The notes under the pieces: model-generated
The model's input: only the letters and a program-made list of their open reading frames with translations
Told to the model about the DNA's origin: nothing
Databases searched by the model: none
DNA from: Embleya hyalina
GTDB lineage: Bacteria > Actinomycetota > Actinomycetes > Streptomycetales > Streptomycetaceae
Assembly (NCBI RefSeq): GCF_003967355.1
Contig: NZ_BIFH01000023.1
Location: 261,131-319,805 of the forward strand
Direction of reading: 5' to 3'
Length of the DNA stretch: 58,675 bases
In this document: positions 8,743 to 17,614 of the stretch, piece after piece
Position numbering within the stretch: the first letter of the stretch is position 1
Layout of the letters: every line of letters begins with the position of its first letter
Made by a program: the position numbers and the translations under genes

Positions 8743-9052
8743 TGCGGGTTCCTTCTTTCCCTCCGCGTGTTTGTGTCCTGTGTTCTTCCGTCGAGTCGAC
8801 AACGTTAGGAAGGGTTGGGTGGGGCGGACCCGACATCCTGTGCCCGGTTCGGTCGGGTGGGTGGGTGGGTGTGTGGGTCGGCGGGCCGGGTGGTGTCGTC
8901 GGTGTCTGGGAGTGTGGGGCGGGCCGCGTGTGGGGATCTGCGCGGGGGAACGGCTGAGGTGAATTGTGCCGGTTCCGGCGTGCGGCGTGCTGTGCGGGCT
9001 GTGCGTGCGGTGTGGTCCTGTCCGGTCGACGACGAGTTCGGTGAGGTGTGCG
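8743..9052. other. Intergenic region between divergent araC-type and ribD-like genes
   Basis: 310 bases without a supported gene. It holds a small palindrome GTCGA-G-TCGAC (8790-8800) and a G-rich run of GGGT repeats (about 8853-8885). The divergent promoters of the two flanking genes must lie here, but no convincing -35/-10 pair could be fixed. Confidence 0.5.
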
Positions 9053-9613
9053 ATGCGGAAGATCGTGTATTGGTCGTCGATGTCCCTTGACGGCTTCATG
9101 GAGGGGCCGAATCGGGAGATCGATTGGCATCTGGTCGACGACGAGCTGCACGAACACATCAACGAGCGGCTGGGGAAGATGGGCGCCTTTCTCCAGGGGC
9201 GGGTCGTGCACGAGTTGATGGCCGACTTCTGGCCCACGGCGGACGCCGATCCGGAGAGCACCGGGCCGATGGTCGAGTTCGCCTCGATCTGGCGGGACAT
9301 GCCGAAGATCGTGTTCTCGCGCACGTGGGAGCGGACCGACTGGAACACCACGATCAAGCGGGAAGTGGTGCCCGAGGAGATCATGGCGCTCAAGGCGGAG
9401 CCGGGCGGCGACATGGTGGTGGGCGGGGCGGACCTGGCGGCTACGTTCCAGCGGCTGGGCCTGATCGACGAGTATGTGGTGTACGTCTACCCGGTGCTGA
9501 TCGGCCGCGGCAGGCCGATGTTCCGGCCGACGGACCACAAGACGAACCTGCGACTGGTGGAGAACCGGTCCTTCGGGAACGGGGTCGCGCTGCTGCGGTA
9601 TCAGGTCCGCTGA
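9053..9613 (+). CDS. RibD C-terminal/dihydrofolate reductase-like protein
   Basis: A 186-residue protein of the RibD_C family. The N-terminus MRKIVYWSSMSLDGFMEG, the VGGADLAATFQRLGLIDEY helix and the PVLIGRGRPMF strand are hallmarks of this DHFR-like fold. Actinobacteria have many such stand-alone copies, presumed NAD(P)H-dependent reductases of unknown substrate and not true folate or riboflavin enzymes. It is divergent from the AraC/GyrI regulator, which may control it. A longer upstream reading lacks family similarity, so the ATG at 9053 was chosen. Confidence 0.85.
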   Translation: MRKIVYWSSMSLDGFMEGPNREIDWHLVDDELHEHINERLGKMGAFLQGRVVHELMADFWPTADADPESTGPMVEFASIWRDMPKIVFSRTWERTDWNTTIKREVVPEEIMALKAEPGGDMVVGGADLAATFQRLGLIDEYVVYVYPVLIGRGRPMFRPTDHKTNLRLVENRSFGNGVALLRYQVR

Positions 9614-9690
9614 GACGGCGAGGCGGTGAGGGGCGGGCGGAGGGCAGGGCCGATGTACGCCCGTTGCGAAGCGGCGTTGTGCAAACGATC

Positions 9691-10272
9691 ATGGCGGTCA
9701 TGGCGCAACCGAGGCAGATCATCGAATGTGGAGACTTCGTCCTGCGACGTTGGCGGGCGCAGGACGACTTCGCCGCGGCGTTCACGTTGATCGACGAGTC
9801 CGTGGACCACCTTCGCCCTTGGGAGCCGTGGGTGGCGCAGCACAGCGAGGAGTACACCCGGAAGCTGCTCGAACGGTTCGAGACGGGCTGGGCGAACGGG
9901 GACGTGTACAACTACGCCATCACCCAGGACGGCACTCCCGTGGGCATGTGCCAGACCTACCGTGCACCCGAGCCCCAGGGTCGGCGCATGGGCTACTGGC
10001 TGCATCCCGCCGCCACCGGCAAGGGCCTCGCCACGAGGGCGACCGCGGCACTGGTCGAAGAGATGTTCGCCCTGCCGGAGTTGGAGTACGTGGAGATCAC
10101 GCACGACGTGGCCAACGCCGCCAGTGAGGCGATACCGCGTCGGTTGGGCTTCACCGAGATCCGGCGCGAACCGGGGACGCCGCCGGTGGCCCCGTCCGGG
10201 ACCGGGATCGACAAGGTCTGGCGGTTGGACCGCCCTGCGGCGTGCGCCGACGGGGGTGTCGCGGGCGGTTGA
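9691..10272 (+). CDS. GNAT-family N-acetyltransferase
   Basis: A 193-residue acetyltransferase of the RimJ/RimL type. It begins with the usual FVLRRWRAQDD strand, has the YWLHPAATGKGLATRATAAL acetyl-CoA loop (a Q/RxxGxG/A variant), and the NAASEAIPRRLGFTEI motif near the end. An in-frame ATG three codons later (9700) is an alternative start. It follows the RibD-like gene by 77 bases on the same strand. The substrate (an amine or protein N-terminus) cannot be predicted. Confidence 0.85.
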   Translation: MAVMAQPRQIIECGDFVLRRWRAQDDFAAAFTLIDESVDHLRPWEPWVAQHSEEYTRKLLERFETGWANGDVYNYAITQDGTPVGMCQTYRAPEPQGRRMGYWLHPAATGKGLATRATAALVEEMFALPELEYVEITHDVANAASEAIPRRLGFTEIRREPGTPPVAPSGTGIDKVWRLDRPAACADGGVAGG

Positions 10273-10373
10273 GGGACCGAACTCCCTTCGCGTCGGCACG
10301 GATTGCGGTGTTGTCGGTTTCCGGCCGCGCTTTCGGGAGGTTCGGACGAAGGCTCACTACGAGGGGGATTGCG

Positions 10374-10919
10374 GTGCGGGAGCTGGATTCGGCGATTGTG
10401 CTCGTCACCGGTGTCATGGCGGCCGGGAAGTCCACGGTCGCCCAGCTGTTGGCCGAGCGGCTGCCGCGTTCCGTACACCTGCGCGGTGACACCTTCCGGC
10501 GGATGATCGTGTCCGGCCGGGAGGAGGTGACCCCTCGGCCGACCGCCGAGGCGACGGAGCAACTGCGGCTGCGGCACGGCGCCTCCGCGGCGGTCGCGGA
10601 CATCTACGCCGAGGCGGGATGGACCGTCGTCGTCCAGGACGTAGTGCTCGGCGAACACCTCGCCGCGTTCGTGGACGCCGTGGCCACACGGCCCCTGTAC
10701 GTCGTCGTGCTCGCCCCGAGCCCGGAAGCGGTGACGGGGCGGGAGGCCGGCCGTGCCAAGACCGGCTACGGCGGGCCCTGGACGGTGGACGCCCTGGACG
10801 GGGCCCTGCGCCGGGACACCCCGCGTCTCGGGTTGTGGCTGGACACCTCCGACCTGACCCCGGACCGGACGGTCGACCACATCCTGGCCGACCTGACGAG
10901 CGCCCGCGTCGCGGGTTGA
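10374..10919 (+). CDS. P-loop small kinase / phosphotransferase (chloramphenicol phosphotransferase-like)
   Basis: A 181-residue P-loop protein. Walker A is GVMAAGKST near residues 13-21, followed by a RGDTFRRM segment typical of gluconate-kinase and chloramphenicol-phosphotransferase-like proteins, and an LD/LWLDTS segment near the end. The GTG at 10374 has GAGGGGGA upstream. Many actinobacteria carry such AAA-annotated kinases beside acetyltransferases. The substrate is unknown; resistance-type phosphorylation is one possibility and nothing here proves it. Confidence 0.75.
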   Translation: MRELDSAIVLVTGVMAAGKSTVAQLLAERLPRSVHLRGDTFRRMIVSGREEVTPRPTAEATEQLRLRHGASAAVADIYAEAGWTVVVQDVVLGEHLAAFVDAVATRPLYVVVLAPSPEAVTGREAGRAKTGYGGPWTVDALDGALRRDTPRLGLWLDTSDLTPDRTVDHILADLTSARVAG

Positions 10920-12415
10920 CCGACGGCGGCTGCCGCTGTCGTCGGAGACGGTCGACTGCCGTTTCCGTTTCCGTTCGCGTTGGGTCGGGCGGGCTTCCGG
11001 GGGTGTGGGGTCGGGCCCATGATGACGTCGCCGTTGACGACGACGGTCGGGCCGGATCGGCGCCGGTCGATTTCCGTTGAGTGTTGCGCTTTGGTTGCGG
11101 GGCGCCGGGTCGGGGTGGCCTGAGTCGTGAGGCGGGCCGCTGCCGGCGTGCGGGGCTTTGAGACTCTGGGCTTCCGACGAGACGGCCGTGTTGCTCGGCG
11201 AAAACCGGCCGGCAGCGGCGGGAAGAGTGAGGGGTCAGGTCGAGTCTTCCGAAGAGCCTTCCCGAGTAGGTCGGGCGTTTTCGGCGAGCGCCGCGCCTTT
11301 CGTAGCTTGGGCTGGTCCGGGTCGGTGGTGGGCCGCTGCCGGTGTGCGGGGCTGCGAGAGGCGGGGCTTCCGACGAAGCGGGTGTGTTGCTCGGCAGGAA
11401 AACCGGCCGGCAGCGGCGGGTGGGGAGGGTGCTCGGGTCGAGTCTTCCGGGGCGACTTCCAGGGTGGGACGGGTCGTTTCGGGGGTGTTGGGGGAGGAGT
11501 TGGGGCTTGAAACCGGATCTCGGTGGGTGGTTTTGCGCTTCGCACCTCGGTGACCTGCGGTTTTGTGCGGTCGGGGTGGCAAGTCGGGGTGTCGAGTGCC
11601 GGTTTCGTGCGCCCAGACCCCTCGACGCCGGTGAAGAGGCCGAAACTGCGTAGTGGGAGTCGGCCTCGCGTGCTGCGTCCTCACGGAGGCCGTCAAGGAG
11701 ACCGAAAGTGCCCAGTGGGTTTCGAAACCGGATCCCGAAGCCACCGGAAGCAGTCCCATCGGTGCTGACCTGCGGTTTTCTCTCACGCGAAGGCTGCGAC
11801 ACCCAACGGGATCCGGGTTCGTGAACCATCCGTCACCCACACACCCACCACACACCGAAACCACCCGACCCACTTGAGAAGGCCCCGACAGACTCGACCC
11901 GAGCACCCTCCCCGCCGCTGCCGGCCGGTTTTCCTGCCGAGCAACACGCCTGTCTCGTCGCGACTTTCGAGTCTCGGAGCCCTGCACGCCGGCGGTGGCC
12001 CACTCCTCGACCCAGACCGGCCCCGCACCGGCCCAAGCAACGCAAGGCGTGGCGCTTGCCGAAAACGCGTGGCCCATTCGGGAAGCCTCCCCGGAGGACT
12101 CGACCTGACCCCTTGCCCTGTCCGCCGCTGCCGGCCGGCTTTCGCCGAGCAACGCGCCCGTCTCGTCGAGAGCTTCGAGTCTCGGAGCTCTGCACGGGAC
12201 TCGATCCGACCTGTCCCGGCCCAAACCGAGGCAAGGGCGACGTGCGGGTTGTGTCGTACGGATCCCGTTGCGCACTCCCGTGTGATGGCTTGTGCGGGGT
12301 CACTCGGTTGCCCTCCGCCTCTCGGCGGGTGGGAGTCGTTGGGGGGCTTGTCTCGCGTGTTGTGGCCGGTGGTAAAGGTGTGGCGTGTGGGTGGGGTGGA
12401 CGGAAGACTGCTCGC
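10920..12415. repeat. 1.5-kb gene-free region with a large imperfect inverted repeat
   Basis: No convincing gene is present. A two-unit block at about 11125-11480 recurs as its reverse complement at about 11888-12215. Each unit holds a conserved core, TTGCTCGGC(AGG)AAAACCGGCCGGCAG and following bases, at about 11189-11221, 11387-11419, and inverted at 11912-11944 and 12122-12152. The unit order is mirrored, so the whole block was duplicated and inverted. The roughly 400-base centre has shorter direct repeats (GACCTGCGGTTTT near 11554 and 11768). Frames through it have no known domain. Confidence 0.75.
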
Positions 12416-13510
12416 ATGACCCGTGCGATGCCTCCACTGCTTCGGCCCCCTGCCCTGGTCACCGGCGATCTCGTGGTCATCGCGTCGTTGTCGGGGCCGC
12501 TCGACGAGGAGCACGTGCCCGGACTTCGGCAGGCGGTGGTCGTGCTCGAACGTATGGGGTTCCGGGTGCGTTGTGCGCCGTTGCTGGAAGCCGGGCGGAG
12601 GCACTGGTGGAGTTCGGCTCCGGTGGCGGAGATCGCGGCGGAGTTCAACACTTTGCTTCGGGATCCCGAGGTGCGGGCGATCGTCGCGCATGACGGTGGG
12701 CAGACGGTGCTCGGCTATCTCGACCTGATCGACGTCGAGGCGATCGTCGCCGACCCCAAGCCCATTCTCGGGTACAGCGACATCTCGCTGCTGCACCTGG
12801 TGCTGCACTCGCGCACGGGCCTGGTCGGGTTCCACGCCGACCTGGCCACGCCCGGTATCGGCGAGGCGTGGCAGGCCGCGCCGGCCGCGCGCAGGGAGGT
12901 ACTGGAGGGTCTTTATTCGACGCTGCTGACCGGCACCGAGGCGATCGGCCCGCTGCCGACCGGGCCCTCGTGGGAGTGTTGGCGTGCCGGGCGCGCCGAA
13001 GGGCCGCTGGTCGGCGGGGTGCTCAACCGCATCGTGCGGGCCCAGGCCACGCGCTTCGCGCTGCCGCTCGAACGGTTCGACGGCGCGGTGTTGTTCTGGG
13101 AGGAGTTGGGCGGCCAGGCGTCGTGGGTGTGGAGCGACCTCCAGGTGCTGCGGCACTGCGGCATCCTCGACCGGATCGCGGGCATGGTCGTCGGCGTACC
13201 GACGGCGATCGGCGGACTGGAATCGGCCGACGCCTCGCCGACCCTCGCCGAGATCGTCCTGGACGTCCTCGGCGACCGGGACATCCCGGTGCTGGGCAAC
13301 GTCGAGTTCGGACACGCGGGCCCGAATCTCCCGATGCCGGTGGGTATTCGTGCCGGCCTCGATGCGGGCGAGCGGGCCTTGTCGTTGCTGGAACCGGCGG
13401 TTGGGCCGCGCGACGGCGGTGCGGGGCGGCTGATGCCTGCCGGGCCGACTTCGGGGTGCCGGTGCCTCGGGGCGTGGAATGCGCAGGTCGTAGGCTCAAC
13501 GCGCGCGTAG
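12416..13510 (+). CDS. S66-family peptidase (LD-carboxypeptidase/MccF-like)
   Basis: A 364-residue protein of the S66 fold. Recognisable blocks are VTGDLVVIASLSGP at the N-terminus, PKPILGYSDISLLHL in the centre, the general-base glutamate region EELGGQASW, and NVEFGHAGPNLPMPVG with the catalytic histidine. The usual nucleophile motif GGxxS is not obvious: the equivalent loop reads DGGQTVLGYLD, so the serine may be lost or shifted. Relatives trim murein peptides (LdcA) or cleave acyl-adenylate-type antibiotics (MccF). The ATG at 12416 has only a weak ribosome binding site. The lipoprotein gene follows 30 bases later. Confidence 0.8.
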   Translation: MTRAMPPLLRPPALVTGDLVVIASLSGPLDEEHVPGLRQAVVVLERMGFRVRCAPLLEAGRRHWWSSAPVAEIAAEFNTLLRDPEVRAIVAHDGGQTVLGYLDLIDVEAIVADPKPILGYSDISLLHLVLHSRTGLVGFHADLATPGIGEAWQAAPAARREVLEGLYSTLLTGTEAIGPLPTGPSWECWRAGRAEGPLVGGVLNRIVRAQATRFALPLERFDGAVLFWEELGGQASWVWSDLQVLRHCGILDRIAGMVVGVPTAIGGLESADASPTLAEIVLDVLGDRDIPVLGNVEFGHAGPNLPMPVGIRAGLDAGERALSLLEPAVGPRDGGAGRLMPAGPTSGCRCLGAWNAQVVGSTRA

Positions 13511-13540
13511 TCGACGCGCGTTGCCTTCCTGGAGGAATCG

Positions 13541-14221
13541 TTGCGCCTGTTCATGGTGCCCGTCGTGGGCGCCGTCGCGTTGGTCGTTGCCGGGTGCGCC
13601 GCCGAGAAGGCCCCGTCGGCCCGGGGCTCGGCGGCTCCGAGTGTGGCCGCCGAGGCGGCTCCCGGTGCGGCAGGGACCACGCCGTCCGCCGACGTGGCTC
13701 GGATCGTGCGCACCGGGATCGAACGGGTGCGCTCGGCCTCGTCGTTGCACATGGTCAAGACCGCCGAGAGCGACGACGGTTCGCCGACCGTGATGGACTT
13801 GCGGTTGGTCACGGGCAAGGGCAGTCGCACCAGCCTTCGGGAGGGCGACTTCGCGATCGAGGAGATCGTGATCGGGACGGACCTGTTCAGCCGTGACGGC
13901 TACGGCCCGTGGGAGCGCTACGCCGTCGACCCGGAGCACCCGTCGATGTCGAGCGGGGAAGTCGCCGCGATACCGACCTTCGCCCAGTCGCTCTACGAAC
14001 AGGCCGCCGCCCACCCGGAGACCTTGACCGTCGTGGAGCCCGTCAAGATCGACGGTGTGCGCTGCTTCGGCGTGCAAAGCGGCACGCTGATCGCCTATTT
14101 CACGCCGGACGACACCGGATACCTTCGCCGCTGGACGCAGCGCACCCCGATCACCCGCCTGAGCACCGACATCACCGAACTCGACAAGCCCATCGACCTG
14201 AAGCCCCCGCCCGGCCTGTGA
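13541..14221 (+). CDS. Secreted lipoprotein, LppX/LprG-like
   Basis: A 226-residue protein starting at TTG with an excellent GGAGGA site 4 bases before it. The signal peptide ends in a textbook lipobox (VVAGC, cysteine at 19), followed by a Ser/Ala-rich linker and a mostly beta domain with SSLHMVKTAES and VKIDGVRCFGVQSG segments. Those resemble mycobacterial LppX/LprG-type lipid-carrier lipoproteins and LolA-like folds in general. A 16-bp stem terminator follows its stop codon. The function is inferred from fold resemblance only. Confidence 0.75.
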   Translation: MRLFMVPVVGAVALVVAGCAAEKAPSARGSAAPSVAAEAAPGAAGTTPSADVARIVRTGIERVRSASSLHMVKTAESDDGSPTVMDLRLVTGKGSRTSLREGDFAIEEIVIGTDLFSRDGYGPWERYAVDPEHPSMSSGEVAAIPTFAQSLYEQAAAHPETLTVVEPVKIDGVRCFGVQSGTLIAYFTPDDTGYLRRWTQRTPITRLSTDITELDKPIDLKPPPGL

Positions 14222-14224
14222 CGG

Positions 14225-14261
14225 CCGAAGGCGGCACCCGCGTCTCGGGTGCCGCCTTCGG
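14225..14261. terminator. Bidirectional hairpin terminator
   Basis: A perfect 16-bp stem (14225-14240 with 14246-14261) and a 5-base loop between the convergent lipoprotein (+) and acyl-CoA dehydrogenase (-) genes. Confidence 0.8.
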
Positions 14262-14288
14262 TTCGGTGACGTGACACGGCCAGGGGCG

Positions 14289-15428
14289 TCAGCCCTTGTC
14301 GAGCACGTCCGCCGCGATCAGGTCCTCCAGGTAGCGGTCGTCCCACCAGTTGAGTTGCAGGGACTTGGCGCGGCGGAAGTACAGCTGTACGTCGCATTCC
14401 AGGGTGAAGCCCATCCCGCCGTGGACGTGTACCGCCAGGTCCGTGACCTCGCGGTAGGTGCGGGCGGCGAAGAGCTTGGCCATCGGGGCCAGGCGGGCGG
14501 TGTCGCGGCCCTTGTCGCGGGACCAGGCGGCCTCCCAGACCAGGGTCTCGGCGCCGTCGACGGCGGTCGAGGCGTCGGCCAGGTTGTGCGCGATCGCCTG
14601 GAAGGCGCCGAGCGGCTTGTCGAACTGCTTGCGGTGCTTGGCGTATTCGACGGTGATCTCCAGGGCGCGCTTGGCGCCGCCGACCGCCTGGGCCGCGAGC
14701 AGGATCAGGCCGTCGTGCAGGACGTCCGACCAGACCGGCCAGCCGGCCCCGGCCGTGCCGACCAACTCGCCGCGCACGTCCGCGAGTTCGACCCGGTACT
14801 GGGTGTCCGAGGCGATCGTCTGCTGCTGGGTCGTGGTGACCCCGTCCGCCTTCGGGTCGACCAGGAACAGCGACACGCCCTGGGCCGGGTCGCCCGGGGT
14901 GCCCGCGGTGCCGGTCCGGGCGAGCACGAGCAGGACGTCGGCCGCCGCCGCGTAGGCGACGTGCCGCTTCGTGCCGGACAGCAGGTGGCCGTCGCCGTCC
15001 GCGCGGGCCGCCAGCGCGACGCCCTTGCCGCCGAAGCCGCGGTCCGGCTCCAGCCATGCCACGCTCGCGATGGTGGTGCCCGCCGCGATGCCCGGCAGGT
15101 ACTTCTCGCGCTGCTCGTCGGATCCGGCCGCGGCCAGCACACCGCCGACCAGCACCGAGCTGACGAAGTGCGGAGTCGGCGCGAGGGAGCGGCCGAACTC
15201 CTCGTAGACCACGGTCGCGTCGAGCGTGGTCATCTCCGACCCGCCCCACTTCTCGGGCAGCGTCAGACCGGTGAGGCCGGACTCGCCGAGCTTCTTCCAG
15301 AAGTCCTCGGGGTAGCCGACCGGGTCGTTCTCCAACTCGCGAACGACGGTGAGGTCGGCGTGCCGGGCCGTCAGGCCGCGCACGGTCTCCCGGAGGATGT
15401 CCTGTTCCTGGGTGAAATCGAGGTCCAT
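14289..15428 (-). CDS. Acyl-CoA dehydrogenase (FadE family)
   Basis: A 379-residue FAD-dependent acyl-CoA dehydrogenase fold: an N-terminal helical domain starting MDLDFTQEQDIL, a middle beta domain, and a C-terminal bundle with VEYAKHRKQFDKPLGAFQAI and HVHGGMGFT. It is the last gene of a five-gene operon that starts with another acyl-CoA dehydrogenase. Actinobacterial steroid enzymes of this type often form alpha2beta2 heterotetramers from two genes, so these two may be partners. The role would be alpha,beta-desaturation of a bulky acyl-CoA. The start ATG is 12 bases after the previous stop. Confidence 0.9.
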   Translation of the reverse strand: MDLDFTQEQDILRETVRGLTARHADLTVVRELENDPVGYPEDFWKKLGESGLTGLTLPEKWGGSEMTTLDATVVYEEFGRSLAPTPHFVSSVLVGGVLAAAGSDEQREKYLPGIAAGTTIASVAWLEPDRGFGGKGVALAARADGDGHLLSGTKRHVAYAAAADVLLVLARTGTAGTPGDPAQGVSLFLVDPKADGVTTTQQQTIASDTQYRVELADVRGELVGTAGAGWPVWSDVLHDGLILLAAQAVGGAKRALEITVEYAKHRKQFDKPLGAFQAIAHNLADASTAVDGAETLVWEAAWSRDKGRDTARLAPMAKLFAARTYREVTDLAVHVHGGMGFTLECDVQLYFRRAKSLQLNWWDDRYLEDLIAADVLDKG

Positions 15429-15440
15429 CGCGCGTCTCCT

Positions 15441-15914
15441 CTAGGGCTTCCAGCGCTCGCCGCGCCGGTCCCACGGGTTGTCGTCGGGGGTGGTGGGCAA
15501 CGCGATTCGCGCGGTGGCCGTGGTCCGGACCGCGCCGTCGACGGTCAGCGAGATCTCGGCCCGGATCCAGCCGCAGCCGGTCTCGTCCACCGAGACGTCG
15601 TCCACCGTGCCGGTGAGCAGCATGTGGTCGCCCGGGAAGACCGGCTTGGTCATCCGGAACACCATCCGGCCGATCCGGCCCTTCGGGCCGGTCCAGTCGT
15701 TGAGGTAGCGCTCGAACCAGGCGGCCTGGTTCGGGGTGTTCAGGAAGATGTCCTGCACACCCTGGCGCTCGACCGCGAACTTGTAGTCGTGGTGCATCGG
15801 CCGCCAGTCGCGGCTGGCCAACGCCCCCAGGATGACCGTGGTCGCGGTGACGTCCACGCCGAAGGTCGGCAGCGCGTCGCCCTTGGCCAACCGGTCCAGG
15901 GTCAGGTCGCTCAT
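15441..15914 (-). CDS. MaoC-type (R)-specific hydratase subunit, ChsH1-like
   Basis: A 157-residue single hot-dog protein. It has the SRDWRPMHHDYKFAVERQGV hydratase loop and an FPGDHMLLTGTV strand near residue 100, typical of MaoC-like dehydratases. It overlaps the preceding larger hot-dog gene by 4 bases (ATGA), suggesting tight coupling and possibly a heteromeric hydratase, as known for ChsH1-ChsH2 in cholesterol side-chain degradation. It would hydrate the enoyl-CoA made by the flanking dehydrogenases. Assignment as ChsH1-like is by size and context. Confidence 0.8.
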   Translation of the reverse strand: MSDLTLDRLAKGDALPTFGVDVTATTVILGALASRDWRPMHHDYKFAVERQGVQDIFLNTPNQAAWFERYLNDWTGPKGRIGRMVFRMTKPVFPGDHMLLTGTVDDVSVDETGCGWIRAEISLTVDGAVRTTATARIALPTTPDDNPWDRRGERWKP

Positions 15915-16438
15915 GCGGTGGCCTCCCGCCGGTAGCCGTAGCCGGTGTAGGACTCGGTGCCGAGCAGGGCGCCGTCCTGGTTGTGGTACTCGACGTCGAT
16001 CACCCAGAAGCGGCCGATCCCGAGCTTGGTGCGCTTTTCCGGGCTGACCGACCGAAGCACCTGACGCGACGTCACGATGTCGCCGAGGCGTACCGGTTCG
16101 TAGAACACGTTGGTGTTGTCGGTCATGATCGCCTCGGGCAGTTCGAAGCGGATCTTGAGGTCGAAGTGCACCTGGAGGGAAAGTTGCTCGCCCTCCGCGC
16201 CGGGCGCCCAGTAGTGCGGGCGGGCCCACGCGGACAGCAGGCTGAGCGGGGCGATGTGACCACCCGTCAGCTCCGCCGCGACCGCGTCGTCCCAGAACAG
16301 CGGATTGCCGTTCTGCACCGACGCGCACGAGGTCCAGATGTAGCCGCGCTCGGCGGGGAAGTCACCCCGCTTCTCGTACTGGACCTTGCCGATCAGCGCC
16401 GCCACGTCCTCGGGCAGCGTGGTGTCCTGTGCCGTCAT
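15911..16438 (-). CDS. MaoC/FAS1-like dehydratase-domain protein
   Basis: A 175-residue hot-dog fold protein resembling the N-terminal half of MaoC dehydratases. Conserved segments are PLSLLSAWARPHYW, RFELPEAIMTDNTNVFYEPVRLGDIV and TSRQVLRSVSPEKRTKLG. It overlaps both neighbours by 4 bases (ATGA at each end), so it is translationally coupled to the racemase-like gene before it and the shorter MaoC protein after it. The two hot-dog proteins together probably form one hydratase. Confidence 0.8.
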   Translation of the reverse strand: MTAQDTTLPEDVAALIGKVQYEKRGDFPAERGYIWTSCASVQNGNPLFWDDAVAAELTGGHIAPLSLLSAWARPHYWAPGAEGEQLSLQVHFDLKIRFELPEAIMTDNTNVFYEPVRLGDIVTSRQVLRSVSPEKRTKLGIGRFWVIDVEYHNQDGALLGTESYTGYGYRREATA

Positions 16439-17601
16439 GCGACCACTCCTGAAGCACGAAGCTCGGCCACCCGGTCGGAGGTGTACCCGGCCGAGGCGAG
16501 CAGCTCGTCGGTGTCGGTGATCCCGGATTCGCGGACCGGGTACGGTTCGGTCGGCGCCTGCTGGCCGGCCAGTACCGGGCCCACCTGGCGGAACTCGCCC
16601 TGGGCGGGGTGGGTCGCGGTGGTGAACGCGCCGCGGGCCAGATACTGCGGGTCGGCCAGCAGTTCCGGTACGGACGACACGGCCGACACGCAGGTGTCGG
16701 CCGGGGCCAGTTCGGCCACCCAGTCGTCCCGGTCGCGGCCGGCGAACACCGTCGAGAGGTCCGCCCGGATCGCGTCCTGCGCGTCGTCGTCGAGCTGGCG
16801 CGACGCCCACTTGTCCAACCCGGTCAGCCGGCACAGGTTGGCCCAGAACCGGCCCTCGATCGCGGCCACCGCCAGCCACTTGCCGTCCCGCGCGCGGTAG
16901 GTGTCGTAGCACGCGTAACGGCCAGTCAGAATGCCGTGCCGGGGCTCCGGTTCGACGCCGGTGGCCAGATACTCGTCCACGCCCAGCGCCATCAGCGCGA
17001 GCATCCCGTCGGCCACCGAGACGTCCAGGCGGGCGCCGTCGCCGGTGCGTTGCCGGCGAAGCAGCGCGCCCATGATCGCGATCACCGCGTGCATCCCGCC
17101 GCCCGCGCTGTCCGCGACGGTCGCGCCCGGGATCGGCGGTCCGCCGTCCGCGCCCGGCCCGGATACGTGCAGGAAGCCGCCCACGCCCAGGTAGTTCAGG
17201 TCGTGCCCGGCCTGAAGGGCATACGGACCGTCCTGACCGAAGCCGGACGTGGAGCAGTAGACGATCGAGGGGTTGCGCGCCGAGGCCGCGTCCGGGCCGA
17301 TGCCCAGGCGGTCCACCACGCCCGGGCGGAAGCTCTCGATCACCACGTCGGCGCCCTCGACCAGGGTGAGGAACGCCTCGCGGCCCTCGGGCGCCTTCAT
17401 GTCGAGCAGCACGCGCCGCATCCGCCGGTGCGCGCTGTACGAGTAGTAGGGCGGCGTGATCTGCACGCCGCTCCGGGCCGGGACCGGGCCGACCTTGATC
17501 ACGTCGGCGCCGTAGTCCGCCAGCCAGCGCGAGGCGCGGGCGGCGGGGCCCACGCTCGCCAGGTCCAATACGGTGACGCCTTGCAGGAACTCTCCGGACA
17601 T
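16435..17601 (-). CDS. CaiB/BaiF family protein, alpha-methylacyl-CoA racemase-like
   Basis: A 388-residue class III CoA-transferase fold. The segment AGHDLNYLGVGG resembles the GHDINY active-site histidine motif of alpha-methylacyl-CoA racemases, and the later VADSAGGGM provides an acidic residue in the place expected for the partner aspartate. Racemase is therefore preferred to CoA transferase, although the family cannot be split safely by eye. It starts 13 bases after the upstream dehydrogenase. A racemase is needed to convert (25R)-type methyl-branched acyl-CoAs before beta-oxidation, which fits sterol side chains or branched lipids. Confidence 0.8.
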   Translation of the reverse strand: MSGEFLQGVTVLDLASVGPAARASRWLADYGADVIKVGPVPARSGVQITPPYYSYSAHRRMRRVLLDMKAPEGREAFLTLVEGADVVIESFRPGVVDRLGIGPDAASARNPSIVYCSTSGFGQDGPYALQAGHDLNYLGVGGFLHVSGPGADGGPPIPGATVADSAGGGMHAVIAIMGALLRRQRTGDGARLDVSVADGMLALMALGVDEYLATGVEPEPRHGILTGRYACYDTYRARDGKWLAVAAIEGRFWANLCRLTGLDKWASRQLDDDAQDAIRADLSTVFAGRDRDDWVAELAPADTCVSAVSSVPELLADPQYLARGAFTTATHPAQGEFRQVGPVLAGQQAPTEPYPVRESGITDTDELLASAGYTSDRVAELRASGVVA

Positions 17602-17614
17602 GACCTCGGCCCCG

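Noticed and set aside
11808-11835. A GGGTTC...GAACC hairpin resembling a tRNA T-arm
   Set aside because: No acceptor, D or anticodon arms at the right distance.
11100-12400. Open frames across the inverted-repeat region (for example 11158-11553 plus)
   Set aside because: They have several equal-length competitors in other frames, low-complexity composition and no domain or ribosome binding site.
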